DNA of 64,000 nt from Gastranaerophilus sp944325835. Its GTDB lineage: Bacteria; Cyanobacteriota; Vampirovibrionia; Gastranaerophilales; Gastranaerophilaceae. The position numbers and the translations under genes were made by a program. Below, piece by piece: positions 33,874 to 42,408 of this stretch (positions are counted from its first letter, which is position 1; every line of letters begins with the position of its first letter). Below the pieces are notes generated by a model. That model did no database searches, had not been told where the DNA came from, and was given only the letters and a program-made list of their open reading frames with translations. Location: NCBI GenBank assembly GCA_963931575.1, contig OZ007029.1, positions 1,860,001-1,924,000 of the forward strand, given 5' to 3'.

Positions 33874-33892
33874 CAGTTATACTGAATTCCAC
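33818..33892 (-). CDS. 24-residue hydrophobic peptide, type I toxin candidate 1
   Basis: GTG start 7 nt after a strong GGAGGTG. The peptide has a short polar head (MEFSITEKAL), one membrane-spanning helix and a basic tail (LKFYK). It aligns without gaps to the 24-residue peptide at 58383-58457, sharing E-K-A-L, I-T-L, F and final K. Size and shape match pore-forming or membrane-disturbing type I toxins, which are usually silenced by an antisense RNA. One is predicted on the opposite strand. Confidence 0.65.
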   Translation of the reverse strand: MEFSITEKALWLIFMIIITLKFYK

Positions 33893-33975
33893 AATCTCAC
33901 CTCCTTTCAGCCGATTTCTTCACAAAATGAGTGTGCTGCGGAGGTTAAGGTGGAGAGCTTACCCTTCAGAGTTAT

Positions 33976-34003
33976 ATTATCAGATGAGGTAGATTGTTGT
34001 CAA
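33976..34003 (-). promoter_or_regulatory. Promoter of peptide gene 1
   Basis: On the minus strand TTGACA (33998-34003), 16 bp, GATAAT (33976-33981). It implies an ~80-nt leader before the peptide start, room for control of translation. Confidence 0.6.
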
Positions 34004-34008
34004 TTGAA

Positions 34009-34061
34009 TGTCCGGGAAAGACTTGCGATAAGGAACGTGAGTGGCGAAGAACTGCTTTATT
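34009..34061 (+). repeat. Palindromic dispersed element, short copy 2
   Basis: It starts TGTCCGGGAAAGACTTGCG and ends GAAGAACTGCTTTATT like full copies, but the interior is deleted to 53 nt. Confidence 0.75.
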
Positions 34062-34093
34062 TGTAACAATTATGTAGGTAATTGCAGCTTCCG

Positions 34094-34127
34094 GATTGCC
34101 ACGCCGACTGGCGTCGGCTCGCAATGA
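34094..34127. repeat. Short intergenic inverted repeat (ATTGCC...GCAATGAC type)
   Basis: ATTGCCACGCC ... GGCTCGCAATGAC. It resembles repeats also seen near 19018-19050 (CATTGCGAGCGGTC ... GTGGCAATC). This is a common kind of bacterial intergenic repeat. Confidence 0.45.
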
Positions 34128-34166
34128 CAATATTTGGCTTGAGATGCGGCGGCTAATTCGTCAGGG

Positions 34167-34194
34167 TTGAAAATTTTTTATAATATATTATAAT
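34167..34194 (+). promoter_or_regulatory. Promoter of the pgpH operon
   Basis: TTGAAA (34167-34172), 16 bp, TATAAT (34189-34194). AGGTAA lies just before the pgpH ATG. Confidence 0.6.
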
Positions 34195-34221
34195 CTTATA
34201 AGTAAAAAACATAGGTAACTT

Positions 34222-36354
34222 ATGGATATTAAATTATATTTGGAAAAATTTACGGGATTTTTGCACTCGCAATCCTTTGTGAAAGCTTTCTCGTTTTTTG
34301 TTTTTACAGTTATTTTGACGGCGCTTATCTCCTCGCAGAATTTCTTCTTTCAAAACACCGTCAAAAACGGCATAAGCCAGAAAGATATTTATGCGCAAAA
34401 AACGCTTACTGTTATTGACACGCGCAGAACCGAGCTGTTGAAAAAAGAAGCCGCAGGTAAGGTTGAGCCGATTTTGACTCCTACAGAGGACAACTTTGTC
34501 AGAATTAACTTCAACAATCTGCAAAATTCTATTGAAAATATAAGATTTGAAAATATTCCGGACGCGCAGAAGCGTGAAAAATTAGAGGTCTTTTTTGACC
34601 TGCCTAATTCCAGAAAAGATTTTGTGCTGGATTTCCTTTTGAAAGCTGACGATGACAGCTTGAATGAAACTTTTGCAAAAGCAAGCCAGACACTGGAAAA
34701 AGTCTTAGAAGTCGGGATTACCGAGAGCGATTTTGCAGATAATGACGTTGAAAGAATTATTAAACAGAACCTCGTAAGAGATATTTCCAAACGCCAGATT
34801 TCCATAATAACGGCCATACTTGAGCAGGTTATTGTGCCGAACCTCGTTGTTGATGAGTTCGCAACAAATATCGCACGCCAGAACGCCCAAAGTACGGTTA
34901 AACCTTACGAAATGAAATTCCAGAAAGGGGATTTGATTGTTTACAAGGGCGAACCCGTTACAAAACTCAAACGCGATGCTTTGCGGCAGGCGGGGTATAA
35001 CGTTTATGAGTTGAATTTTCAGGGGCTTGTTGCAATGTTTATTATTGTTGCGCTGGGCACGCTTATTTATCTCGGGTATATGAGGTTTTTTGAAAAACAA
35101 TTCCTTGAGCCGCGTTATCTTTCTGTTTCAGCGTCGCTTTCAACCTTGGTTGTTATTATTGCAATGCTGCTGCCGTCAGGAACGTCGCCTTATATCCTGC
35201 CGATTCCGGCTTATGTATTTGTGCTGGCGATATTTACCAGCCCGCGGATTGCTTTCGTTGCGGGAACCGTTCTGTTGACAATTCTTACGCTGGGATTTCA
35301 ATATAACTCGTCCTTTTTGTGCACATTCATCCTTTTAACAATGATTTCTACAATCGCGATTTCAAAAATCCGCTATTCTAAACGTATGGATTTATTGAAA
35401 GTCGGGTTTTTTGTTTCCGTTGCAGGCGTTTTGATTGCGATAAGTATCTTCCTGCTTGAAAAATGCCTTATTGATGTAAGCAGTTATTTAATCTTGAAAA
35501 ATATTACCTTCCTGCTTATCAACGGTGTTTTAAGCTCAATAATCGTTCTTGGAACACTGCCGATTTTGGAAAGCACCTTCAAAATTATTACGCCGTACGG
35601 GCTTTCTGAACTCGGCGATGCAAACCAGCCGTTGTTAAGACGTTTGCAATTTGATGCACCGGGAACTTATCACCACAGCTTAATGGTTGCAAATCTCTGC
35701 GAAGCTGCGGCTGAAGCAATCGGGGCAAACCCTGTTCTTGCACGCGTAGGCTCTTTATACCACGATATCGGGAAATTAAAACGTCCGCTTTTCTTTGTTG
35801 AAAACCAATCGTATTTCAAGATTGAAAACCCGCATAATAATTTCACTCCGCGTATCAGTAAAATGATTATAACCGCGCACCCGAAAGACGGTCTGGAACT
35901 GGCAAAAGAATACTCGCTTCCGCAGGTTATACAGAACTTTATTACCCAGCACCACGGACAGGGGCTGGCAAGTTACTTCTATAATCAGGCGTTGAAAGAA
36001 GAAGGCGCCGAAAACGTTAAGGAAGAGCAATTCCGTTATCCGGGGCCGAAACCTAACACTAAAGAAACTGCGATTCTTATGCTTGCAGATGCTGTAGAAT
36101 CCGCTGTCCGATCTATGGATAACCCGACTCAGGAAGAAATGGAAGCGGTTATTGATAAAATTATTATGGATAGAATTACTGACGGCCAGCTTTCGGACAG
36201 CCCGCTCACTCTTCTTGATATCAAAACTATCGCCGCAACCTTTGTCAGAATTCTGCGCGGCATGAAGCACAACAGGATTAAATATCAAGACGATGAGCTT
36301 GAAAAGAAAATTAAACAATTGGAAGAAAAAGAAAAAAATAATGAAAAAGGTTGA
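34222..36354 (+). CDS. 7TM-HD (PgpH-type) c-di-AMP phosphodiesterase
   Basis: A 710-residue membrane protein. One N-terminal helix (20-40) leads to an extracytoplasmic 7TMR-HDED domain (45-265). Seven membrane helices follow (about 268-460), then a cytosolic HD domain with 'HHSLMVANLCEAAAEAIG' and 'LYHDIGKLKRPLFF'. PgpH relatives hydrolyse c-di-AMP. It overlaps ybeY by 14 nt, and the pgpH-ybeY-dgkA order is conserved in many Firmicutes. Confidence 0.9.
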   Translation: MDIKLYLEKFTGFLHSQSFVKAFSFFVFTVILTALISSQNFFFQNTVKNGISQKDIYAQKTLTVIDTRRTELLKKEAAGKVEPILTPTEDNFVRINFNNLQNSIENIRFENIPDAQKREKLEVFFDLPNSRKDFVLDFLLKADDDSLNETFAKASQTLEKVLEVGITESDFADNDVERIIKQNLVRDISKRQISIITAILEQVIVPNLVVDEFATNIARQNAQSTVKPYEMKFQKGDLIVYKGEPVTKLKRDALRQAGYNVYELNFQGLVAMFIIVALGTLIYLGYMRFFEKQFLEPRYLSVSASLSTLVVIIAMLLPSGTSPYILPIPAYVFVLAIFTSPRIAFVAGTVLLTILTLGFQYNSSFLCTFILLTMISTIAISKIRYSKRMDLLKVGFFVSVAGVLIAISIFLLEKCLIDVSSYLILKNITFLLINGVLSSIIVLGTLPILESTFKIITPYGLSELGDANQPLLRRLQFDAPGTYHHSLMVANLCEAAAEAIGANPVLARVGSLYHDIGKLKRPLFFVENQSYFKIENPHNNFTPRISKMIITAHPKDGLELAKEYSLPQVIQNFITQHHGQGLASYFYNQALKEEGAENVKEEQFRYPGPKPNTKETAILMLADAVESAVRSMDNPTQEEMEAVIDKIIMDRITDGQLSDSPLTLLDIKTIAATFVRILRGMKHNRIKYQDDELEKKIKQLEEKEKNNEKG

Positions 36355-36847
36355 TTGCTTAATCGAAAATGTTAATGAGAATTACGGAATAGATGTTCAG
36401 CAGTGGAGCCAAACTGCGGAAAAACTCTTCAATAATCTGATGTCGCACGAAGAAATTTCTTCAACTTGCTGTCTGGAAGGCGAAGAATTTGAGGAGGTGT
36501 TCTTTGATATTACTTTTACAAATTCTACCGATACTCACGAACTTAACAAAACCTATCGTGATAAGGATTATCCCGCTGACATCATAACGTTTGCGATTTT
36601 TGCAGACAGCGAGGACAGGTTTATTTTAGATAAACGAGTTGTTCTTGGTGATATTGTTATCGCGCTTGATAAGGTCGAAGAAATGGCGGGAGAAGAAGGC
36701 AAAACCTTTGACTATGAACTGCAATTCCTTATTGCACACGGAATTTTACACCTGCTGGGGTTTGATCATCAAACCGAAGAAGAATACAATTTTGTCGTGA
36801 AACACCAGAATGATGCTATAAAGGAGCTGTGTAATGACAAAGTTTAA
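36341..36847 (+). CDS. ybeY: Endoribonuclease YbeY
   Basis: A 168-residue metalloprotein for 16S rRNA 3' maturation and ribosome quality control. The zinc motif is H133-x3-H137-x5-H143 in 'HGILHLLGFDH'. The ATG at 36341 is chosen because it begins the conserved protein; an upstream in-frame ATG lies deep inside pgpH. It overlaps pgpH (14 nt) and dgkA (14 nt). Confidence 0.92.
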   Translation: MKKVDCLIENVNENYGIDVQQWSQTAEKLFNNLMSHEEISSTCCLEGEEFEEVFFDITFTNSTDTHELNKTYRDKDYPADIITFAIFADSEDRFILDKRVVLGDIVIALDKVEEMAGEEGKTFDYELQFLIAHGILHLLGFDHQTEEEYNFVVKHQNDAIKELCNDKV

Positions 36848-37208
36848 AGCGCAAAGTTTCAAAGCCAAAATAGAAAATGCCCGCCACGGAATTAATCTGG
36901 CGCTGCGTGCTGAAAAAAATCTGCGTGTTCACATGATTATTGCGGCTATGGTTGTGCTTGCGGGATTTATCCTGCATGTCGGAACAGTGAAGTTCTCTAT
37001 ACTTCTTTTGACCATTGCGCTCGTTGTGCTTGCGGAGATGCTCAATTCCGCGCTGGAATTTGCGGTCGATGCGCTATATAAAAATAAGTATTCCAGACTT
37101 GTGAAATTCGCTAAAGACATTTCTGCCGGAGCAGTTCTTTTTGTGTCTTTTATCTCGGTTGTCGTTGGAATACTTATCTTTACACCTGAATTGCTGAAAT
37201 TATTATAG
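36834..37208 (+). CDS. dgkA: Diacylglycerol / undecaprenol kinase DgkA family
   Basis: A 124-residue, three-helix membrane kinase with the active-site motif 'AEMLNSALEFAVD' and 'AKDISAGAVL'. In this context, next to ybeY as in Firmicutes, it more likely phosphorylates undecaprenol or diacylglycerol for lipid recycling. It is the last gene of the operon. Confidence 0.9.
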   Translation: MTKFKAQSFKAKIENARHGINLALRAEKNLRVHMIIAAMVVLAGFILHVGTVKFSILLLTIALVVLAEMLNSALEFAVDALYKNKYSRLVKFAKDISAGAVLFVSFISVVVGILIFTPELLKLL

Positions 37209-37221
37209 CCAAAACCCGCCT

Positions 37222-37345
37222 GACAAATCTTAGCTCAACAGTTTTACTGTTGGCAGATTTGTACGCTCCCTTCATTGCATTACGGTCGCAACGGCGGCAT
37301 CGTAATGTTTCGCACCCTGTTCGTCACGCTCTCGCGTGCCGACAC
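37222..37345. other. Structured intergenic stretch after dgkA
   Basis: ACAAATCT ... AGATTTGT encloses CAACAG-TTTTA-CTGTTG (37222-37261). Then CATTACG ... CGTAATG forms a second stem. The CTGACAAATC motif recurs in the insert of element copy 5 (near 49684). Probably remnants of dispersed repeats; may also terminate dgkA. Confidence 0.4.
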
Positions 37346-37350
37346 CGGTG

Positions 37351-37551
37351 CTACACACCGGCTAACGCATTAATTTCTTCAACCATAGCGTCAGCGTCAA
37401 AGCCGTGAACTTTTGCGCCTGCTTCAAGGTTTTCAAAGTGTGCTGCTGCGCATCCGATACAGCCTAAACCGTATTTTCTGAATACTTCTACGCTTTGCGG
37501 ACATTGATTAACGATATCCATTATGTTCATATCTTTTGAAATTTTACCCAT
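37351..37551 (-). CDS. DUF1858-type small redox-disulfide protein
   Basis: A 66-residue protein from the ATG at 37551, after GGAGGGA. 'MNIMDIVNQCPQSVEVFRKY' and the vicinal 'GLGCIGCAAAHFE' are typical of DUF1858, often found with hybrid-cluster and iron-sulfur proteins in anaerobes. The CxxC pair is the probable redox centre. Confidence 0.85.
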   Translation of the reverse strand: MGKISKDMNIMDIVNQCPQSVEVFRKYGLGCIGCAAAHFENLEAGAKVHGFDADAMVEEINALAGV

Positions 37552-37623
37552 ATTTATTCCCTCCATTTTATGACTTTTTCACGTCTGTCATTAAGTATAT
37601 TATACAATAAAGTTGGAGGTAGT

Positions 37624-37803
37624 ATGGAATTTCTCAAAAATCTGTTTACAAATGATAACAGTATTATCGGGTTATGCGGCTTTGAAGAAAAGAATGATTT
37701 GACAGAAAATTTAAACAGGATTTTTACTGATTATAGCTATGCTCCGCCGGTTAACCTGATGTACAAAAACCGCGAACATCTGAAAAATATTTTTTGCGGT
37801 TAA
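37624..37803 (+). CDS. Small hypothetical protein
   Basis: A 59-residue protein starting MEFLKNLFTNDNSIIGLCGF. The ATG at 37624 follows GGAGGTA with ideal spacing. It is partly amphipathic with no recognised domain, and divergent from the DUF1858 gene. Confidence 0.65.
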   Translation: MEFLKNLFTNDNSIIGLCGFEEKNDLTENLNRIFTDYSYAPPVNLMYKNREHLKNIFCG

Positions 37804-37893
37804 CATTTCTTAATCTTTGCAGCCAAAAAAGACAATTTTTAAACCCGAATTTTCTTTATAATAATATAGGGAATTATTTTGGGATAAGTTGTT

Positions 37894-38208
37894 ATGGCAA
37901 ACGAAGATTATTCAGTAAAATTTAATCCATTTGCATACCAGTCAGCACCGGTAGGACAGGTTCAATTCCGCGGCACATCAACTCCGGTTGAACGTCCGCA
38001 GGAAGGTCAAAAACCTTTCGGTTACACAACCCGTCCGGCGAAACAGCCGACAGAACAGGAATTGTTGACTGAAGCTTATGACAAAAACTTTGTCAAAGAT
38101 ACATTTGCATACGCAGGTGCAAACGGGCCGTCAGCAAATATGCCGGAAAGCCGCGCATATTATGATGACAGCGATTTCAGGGGAAAAGGACTTTATTGTG
38201 CGGCGTAA
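37894..38208 (+). CDS. Hypothetical protein, Pro/Gln-rich
   Basis: A 104-residue soluble protein starting MANEDYSVKFNPFAYQSAPV, rich in Pro, Gln, Tyr and Gly, probably poorly ordered. No signal peptide and no family recognised. Its stop lies 2 nt from that of the convergent next gene, whose protein has similar composition ('NPFAQTTDAKEFN'). Confidence 0.6.
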   Translation: MANEDYSVKFNPFAYQSAPVGQVQFRGTSTPVERPQEGQKPFGYTTRPAKQPTEQELLTEAYDKNFVKDTFAYAGANGPSANMPESRAYYDDSDFRGKGLYCAA

Positions 38209-38210
38209 AA

Positions 38211-38516
38211 TTACGCCATTAAATCCATTATCTGCGCTCTTTCGTCGCACCTGACGTCAGGGTGCATTAAATTGAACTCTTTTGCGTCAGTAGTTTGCGC
38301 AAAAGGGTTTTTTGTGCTGCTGCGTCCGTAGGTCAAAAGATTGCCGAAATTACCTCTGACCGGCATGTCGTCCTGCCGTGTGAAGCTGTCCTGTGCGTTG
38401 GTTTTCTTCATCAATTCCTGATAAAATTCAGGCGGATACCCGCGCGAGGTTTGCATATTCACAGCGCCGACACGCTCGTAGTATTTGTTCTGATTGTTGT
38501 CTACTGCTGAAATCAT
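38211..38516 (-). CDS. Hypothetical protein
   Basis: A 101-residue protein, 'MISAVDNNQNKYYERVGAVN...' to '...RAQIMDLMA'. Hydrophilic, Asn/Gln/Arg-rich, no recognised domain. Convergent with the preceding gene; a GAGAGAGTT purine stretch precedes the start. Confidence 0.6.
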   Translation of the reverse strand: MISAVDNNQNKYYERVGAVNMQTSRGYPPEFYQELMKKTNAQDSFTRQDDMPVRGNFGNLLTYGRSSTKNPFAQTTDAKEFNLMHPDVRCDERAQIMDLMA

Positions 38517-38634
38517 AGAACTCTCTCTTTCATAAATAATAACAATTTGTGAGAGTCAGAATTTCAGTTTTTGGAAATTTCGTAACAATTAGCAATAAAA
38601 ATGATAAATTTTGTAAAAACGGCAAAACCGCAGG

Positions 38635-39261
38635 TTAATAAATCGGAACGTAACCGCAGTATTTCAGGGAGTTCAACGTTTCGTAGTAGCTGATTTGCGT
38701 TGCACTGCCGGTTTTGATAAAGAAGTTGCATAATTTATCTTCCGGAAGTTTCAATGCGGCAATAATTGCCGCCTGAATTACGTCAGGATAGGTTACAATT
38801 ATAATACGGTTGCCCATATTTTCTTTGATAATTTTGTCGATAGTTTTGCCTACGCGCTCTACAAATTCTTTCAAAGATTCGGAATTTTCGCAGACGCGTT
38901 CATCCGGATGCTCAATAAGTTTTAACAGATTATCCGGTTGTTGCTTCATAAGCTGGTTAAGTGTCATGTTATTCCAGTTGCCGCAAAGCCGCGGTTTTAA
39001 ATCGTCCAGAATTTCAACATTTGTTTTATAAATTTTTGCGATAATTTCCGCGCTCTCAACCGCTCTTGTTCCGCAGGAAGAGTAAATTTTGTCGTTTTTA
39101 ACCGAACGTTTTATTAAAAACTGACAAATTTTTTCTATCTCTTCTTCACCGGCTTCGGTCAGAGGCGGGTAATTTTCGCAGTTAGAAAAACGGTATTCGT
39201 CCGAATATATCGTTGCCCCGTGGGCTATGAAAGTTATTTTGCATCGTCTTTGAAAAAACAT
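38635..39261 (-). CDS. Histidine phosphatase-fold protein, probably inactive
   Basis: A 208-residue protein of the phosphoglycerate-mutase-like fold. The RHG motif is replaced by 'FIAHGATIYS' (Arg to Ala). The second catalytic His, expected in 'vvsHggv', is 'IVTYPDVIQAAI' (Tyr). The usual catalytic Glu near 'PRLCGNWNN' is also not evident. The fold is recognisable by 'SSCGTRAVESAEIIAK', but with so many key residues lost I expect a binding or regulatory role. Confidence 0.65.
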   Translation of the reverse strand: MFFQRRCKITFIAHGATIYSDEYRFSNCENYPPLTEAGEEEIEKICQFLIKRSVKNDKIYSSCGTRAVESAEIIAKIYKTNVEILDDLKPRLCGNWNNMTLNQLMKQQPDNLLKLIEHPDERVCENSESLKEFVERVGKTIDKIIKENMGNRIIIVTYPDVIQAAIIAALKLPEDKLCNFFIKTGSATQISYYETLNSLKYCGYVPIY

Positions 39262-39280
39262 AATATCCTCTTTTGGTATA

Positions 39281-39343
39281 GACAGCGCAGCCGCTGGTTG
39301 GCAAACCGCGTTTGCCGGGCAGGCGGCAAAGAACTGCTTTATT
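39281..39343 (+). repeat. Palindromic dispersed element, right half, copy 3
   Basis: From GACAGCGCAGCCGC to GAACTGCTTTATT. GCCGC/GCGGC encloses GGCAAAC/GTTTGCC. The left half is missing. Confidence 0.65.
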
Positions 39344-39382
39344 ATATTATAACATATAAAATATCTTTTTGCTATACCTAAT

Positions 39383-39410
39383 AAAATGCGCCCCTTTTGG
39401 AGCGCATTTT
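39383..39410. terminator. Intrinsic terminator after clpB
   Basis: AAAATGCGC pairs with GCGCATTTT, giving T runs on both strands. It lies directly after the clpB stop. Confidence 0.85.
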
Positions 39411-39413
39411 AGA

Positions 39414-42023
39414 TTATTTCTTGTGTGTTTTGTTGAACGTTATTTCGTCGTTGTCAACGTCTATTACTATCTCATCGCCTTTAAGGAAGTTTTGCGATAA
39501 TAACAATTTAGAAAGAGGGTTTTCCACAAGCTGACGAATTGTCCGTTTAAGCGGTCTTGCACCGTAAATCGGATTAAATCCGCGGTGTGCAAGGAATTCT
39601 CGGGCATCTTCCGTTATCATCAGGTCGATTTCCTGTTCTGCAAGACGTTTGCGCAGATATTCCATTTGGATATCAACGATTTTTGACAGTTGTTGAAGTG
39701 TCAGAGCCTTGAAGAAAATAGTTTCATCAATTCTGTTCAGAAATTCCGGTTTGAAACGGGTTTTCAACAATTCAAGAATTTCTTCTTTTGTTTTGTCGAA
39801 TTCTTCCGGTGAAATCATCGCATTGACTGTACTTTCAAGGATTATGTCGCTGCCGATGTTACTTGTCATGATGATTAACGTGTTTTTGAAATCGACTGTT
39901 CTGCCTTTGGAATCGGTTAAACGTCCGTCATCAAAGATTTGAAGCATTATGTTGAATACATCCGGATGCGCTTTTTCGATTTCATCAAAGAGCACAACGG
40001 AATAAGGTTTTCTTCTGACAGCTTCGGTGAGTTGTCCGCCTTCTTCATATCCTACGTATCCCGGAGGTGCGCCGACCAAACGGGCAACGTTATGTTTTTC
40101 CATATATTCGGACATATCAATTCTGATAAGAGCGTCCTCATCGTTGAACATAAATTCTGCAAGCGCTTTTGCAAGTTCGGTTTTACCTACACCTGTCGGC
40201 CCGAGGAACAGGAAAGTTCCTATCGGACGTTTAGGGTCTTTTAAACCGGAACGGGCGCGGCGGATTGCATCCGAAACAGTCTGAACGGCTTCTTCCTGAC
40301 CTATCAAACGTTTGTGGAGAATTTCTTCCATGTTGATAAGTTTTTGTTTTTCGCTTTCAACAAGTTTGTTGACAGGAATTCCGGTCCACTTACTTACAAC
40401 ATTTGCGATATCTTCATCCGTAATTTCTTCCTTCAAAAGACGGTTGGAAACTTTTTCTTTGCCCTGAATTGCGGTTAATTGTTTTTGCAGTTCAAGAAGT
40501 TTACCGTATTTGAGTTCAGCTGCGGTTTGAAGATCGGTGTTACGTTCAGCTTCTTCAATTTTTTGTTTTGTTTTTTCAATTTCTTCTTTGATGCCTGCTT
40601 CACCTGTGATAGAAGCTTTTTCGGCTTCCCATTGTTTTTTCAGAACGTCGATTTTGCCTGTAAGTTCGGTGATTTGTGAAGAAATTTCGTTAATTTTTGC
40701 AGTGGTTTCTTCGTTTTCATCTTCTTTTTTCAGGGCTTCGCGCTCAATTTCAAGCTGAATTTTTTGACGTGAAAGGGTATCAATTTCTTCCGGCATGGAG
40801 TCGATTTGAATACGCAGTGATGATGCTGCTTCATCAATCAGGTCAATTGCTTTATCAGGAAGAAATCTGTCCGTGATGTAGCGGTCAGAAAGTTTTACAG
40901 CTTCAATCAGAGCGCTGTCGAGAATTCTGACCCCGTGGTGAACTTCATATTTTTCTTTCAGACCCCTTAAGATACTTATTGTATCTTCAATTGACGGCTC
41001 ATTAACCATAATCGGCTGGAACCGGCGCTCAAGTGCCGGGTCTTTTTCAATATATTTTCTGTATTCATTGACGGTTGTTGCACCGATTGTTCTTAATACA
41101 CCGCGGGCAAGCATTGGTTTTAAAAGGTTTCCGGCATCCATTGCACCTTCTGATGCGCCGGCACCGACTACCATGTGAAGTTCATCAATAAACATGACGA
41201 TTTCGCCGTTGGAGTTTTCGACTTCTTTCAATACAGCCTTCAAACGTTCTTCAAACTCACCTTTATATTTTGCACCTGCAACCAGCGCGCCAAGGTCAAG
41301 CGATACAAGTTTTACGTTTTTAAGGCTTTCAGGAACATCGCCCCGGACGATTCTTTGTGCTAAGCCTTCAATAATTGCGGTTTTACCGACCCCCGGTTCA
41401 CCGATTAGAACAGGGTTGTTTTTGGTACGTCTGTTCAGAACCTGAACAATTCTTCTTATTTCGTCATCTCTGCCGATAACAGGGTCAAGTTTACCCTTGC
41501 GGGCAAGCGCCGTTAAATCGGTAGAATACTTTTCTAAAGCTTTTAAATTTTCTTCTGCATTTTTATTATCCACTTTTTGATTACCTCTTATTTTTTTCAT
41601 AACATTCAGGACTGTGCTTTCGCTGACCCTGAAACGCTTTAAAAGATTATAAACATTTGTGCCTTCAATCTTTGTCATCGCAAGTAAAATCATATCAATT
41701 CCGACATATTCGTCCTTGAAATCCTGCGCGAGTTCCTGAGCTTTTTCCAGAATTTGGAAGGAGTCTTTTGACAAAATTAACTGCGCAGTGTTAACCATGC
41801 TGACTGTCGGAAAGGATTTGATTGTACTGATTAAATCGTTAATGAAATCCTGATTAAGGAGTTTCAATTCGTTCATATAATCTTTTGCCATGCCGTCATC
41901 CTTCACGCACGCAAGTAAAATATGTTCGGGCTGAATTTCCGAATTTTTATACTGCGCGGAGAAGTTGAGTGCGCCGGCAATAATTTCATTTGAAAGATTG
42001 GTAAATTTTTCTAAGTTTAACAT
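39414..42023 (-). CDS. clpB: ATP-dependent disaggregase ClpB
   Basis: An 869-residue AAA+ chaperone from the ATG at 42023 (AGAGGAAAA upstream). N domain (1-145). NBD1 has 'GEPGVGKTAIIEG' and 'VMFIDELH'. A long coiled-coil M domain follows (about 400-520). NBD2 has 'GPTGVGKTELAKAL' and 'VVLFDEIEKAHPDV'. It rescues aggregated protein with DnaK. No CIRCE element is visible upstream. Confidence 0.95.
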   Translation of the reverse strand: MLNLEKFTNLSNEIIAGALNFSAQYKNSEIQPEHILLACVKDDGMAKDYMNELKLLNQDFINDLISTIKSFPTVSMVNTAQLILSKDSFQILEKAQELAQDFKDEYVGIDMILLAMTKIEGTNVYNLLKRFRVSESTVLNVMKKIRGNQKVDNKNAEENLKALEKYSTDLTALARKGKLDPVIGRDDEIRRIVQVLNRRTKNNPVLIGEPGVGKTAIIEGLAQRIVRGDVPESLKNVKLVSLDLGALVAGAKYKGEFEERLKAVLKEVENSNGEIVMFIDELHMVVGAGASEGAMDAGNLLKPMLARGVLRTIGATTVNEYRKYIEKDPALERRFQPIMVNEPSIEDTISILRGLKEKYEVHHGVRILDSALIEAVKLSDRYITDRFLPDKAIDLIDEAASSLRIQIDSMPEEIDTLSRQKIQLEIEREALKKEDENEETTAKINEISSQITELTGKIDVLKKQWEAEKASITGEAGIKEEIEKTKQKIEEAERNTDLQTAAELKYGKLLELQKQLTAIQGKEKVSNRLLKEEITDEDIANVVSKWTGIPVNKLVESEKQKLINMEEILHKRLIGQEEAVQTVSDAIRRARSGLKDPKRPIGTFLFLGPTGVGKTELAKALAEFMFNDEDALIRIDMSEYMEKHNVARLVGAPPGYVGYEEGGQLTEAVRRKPYSVVLFDEIEKAHPDVFNIMLQIFDDGRLTDSKGRTVDFKNTLIIMTSNIGSDIILESTVNAMISPEEFDKTKEEILELLKTRFKPEFLNRIDETIFFKALTLQQLSKIVDIQMEYLRKRLAEQEIDLMITEDAREFLAHRGFNPIYGARPLKRTIRQLVENPLSKLLLSQNFLKGDEIVIDVDNDEITFNKTHKK

Positions 42024-42094
42024 AATATTTTCCTCTGTTATCATTTTAACGATAAAAATTAGGAAATCAGAAATAATTAATGATTATTTAACGA

Positions 42095-42313
42095 TTAGAG
42101 TTGAAAGTTATTCAAAACACCCATGTCGATGTCAAGAATTTTGCAGATATTATAATAATTTGTAAGAGTAATATTGGCTACACCTCGTTCAAGCGCTCCA
42201 ATTGTTGCAACGCTTACTCCCGCAAGTTCTGCCAAACGTTCCTGCGAAAGCCCTTTTTTATCACGGGAGTATTTAATTATATATGCTAACTTTTTTAAAT
42301 CTTCTTTATCCAT
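42095..42313 (-). CDS. XRE-family HTH regulator
   Basis: A 72-residue Cro/C1 protein: 'LAYIIKYSRDKKGLSQERLA', 'VSVATIGALERGVANITL', 'YYNICKILDIDMGVL'. The ATG at 42313 is preferred because TATAAT ends 6 nt upstream, leaving a leaderless message; an in-frame ATG further upstream (42337) lies before the -10 box. Divergent from a 53-residue gene across palindromic sites it may bind. Confidence 0.85.
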   Translation of the reverse strand: MDKEDLKKLAYIIKYSRDKKGLSQERLAELAGVSVATIGALERGVANITLTNYYNICKILDIDMGVLNNFQL

Positions 42314-42319
42314 ATTTTT

Positions 42320-42380
42320 ATTATAGGTTATTGACAAATATTAACAACATGATAAAATCATGATATCACTAATATATTAG
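42320..42380. promoter_or_regulatory. Divergent promoters with shared operators
   Basis: Minus strand: TTGTTA (42342-42347), 16 bp, TATAAT (42320-42325). Plus strand: TTGACA (42331-42336), 16 bp, TAAAAT (42353-42358). The perfect inverted repeat CATGAT-AAA-ATCATG (42348-42362) covers the plus -10 and touches the minus -35. CTAATATATTAG (42369-42380) follows. One repressor could control both directions. Confidence 0.65.
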
Positions 42381-42408
42381 CGATAACATTTAAAAAATAG
42401 GAGTAACT

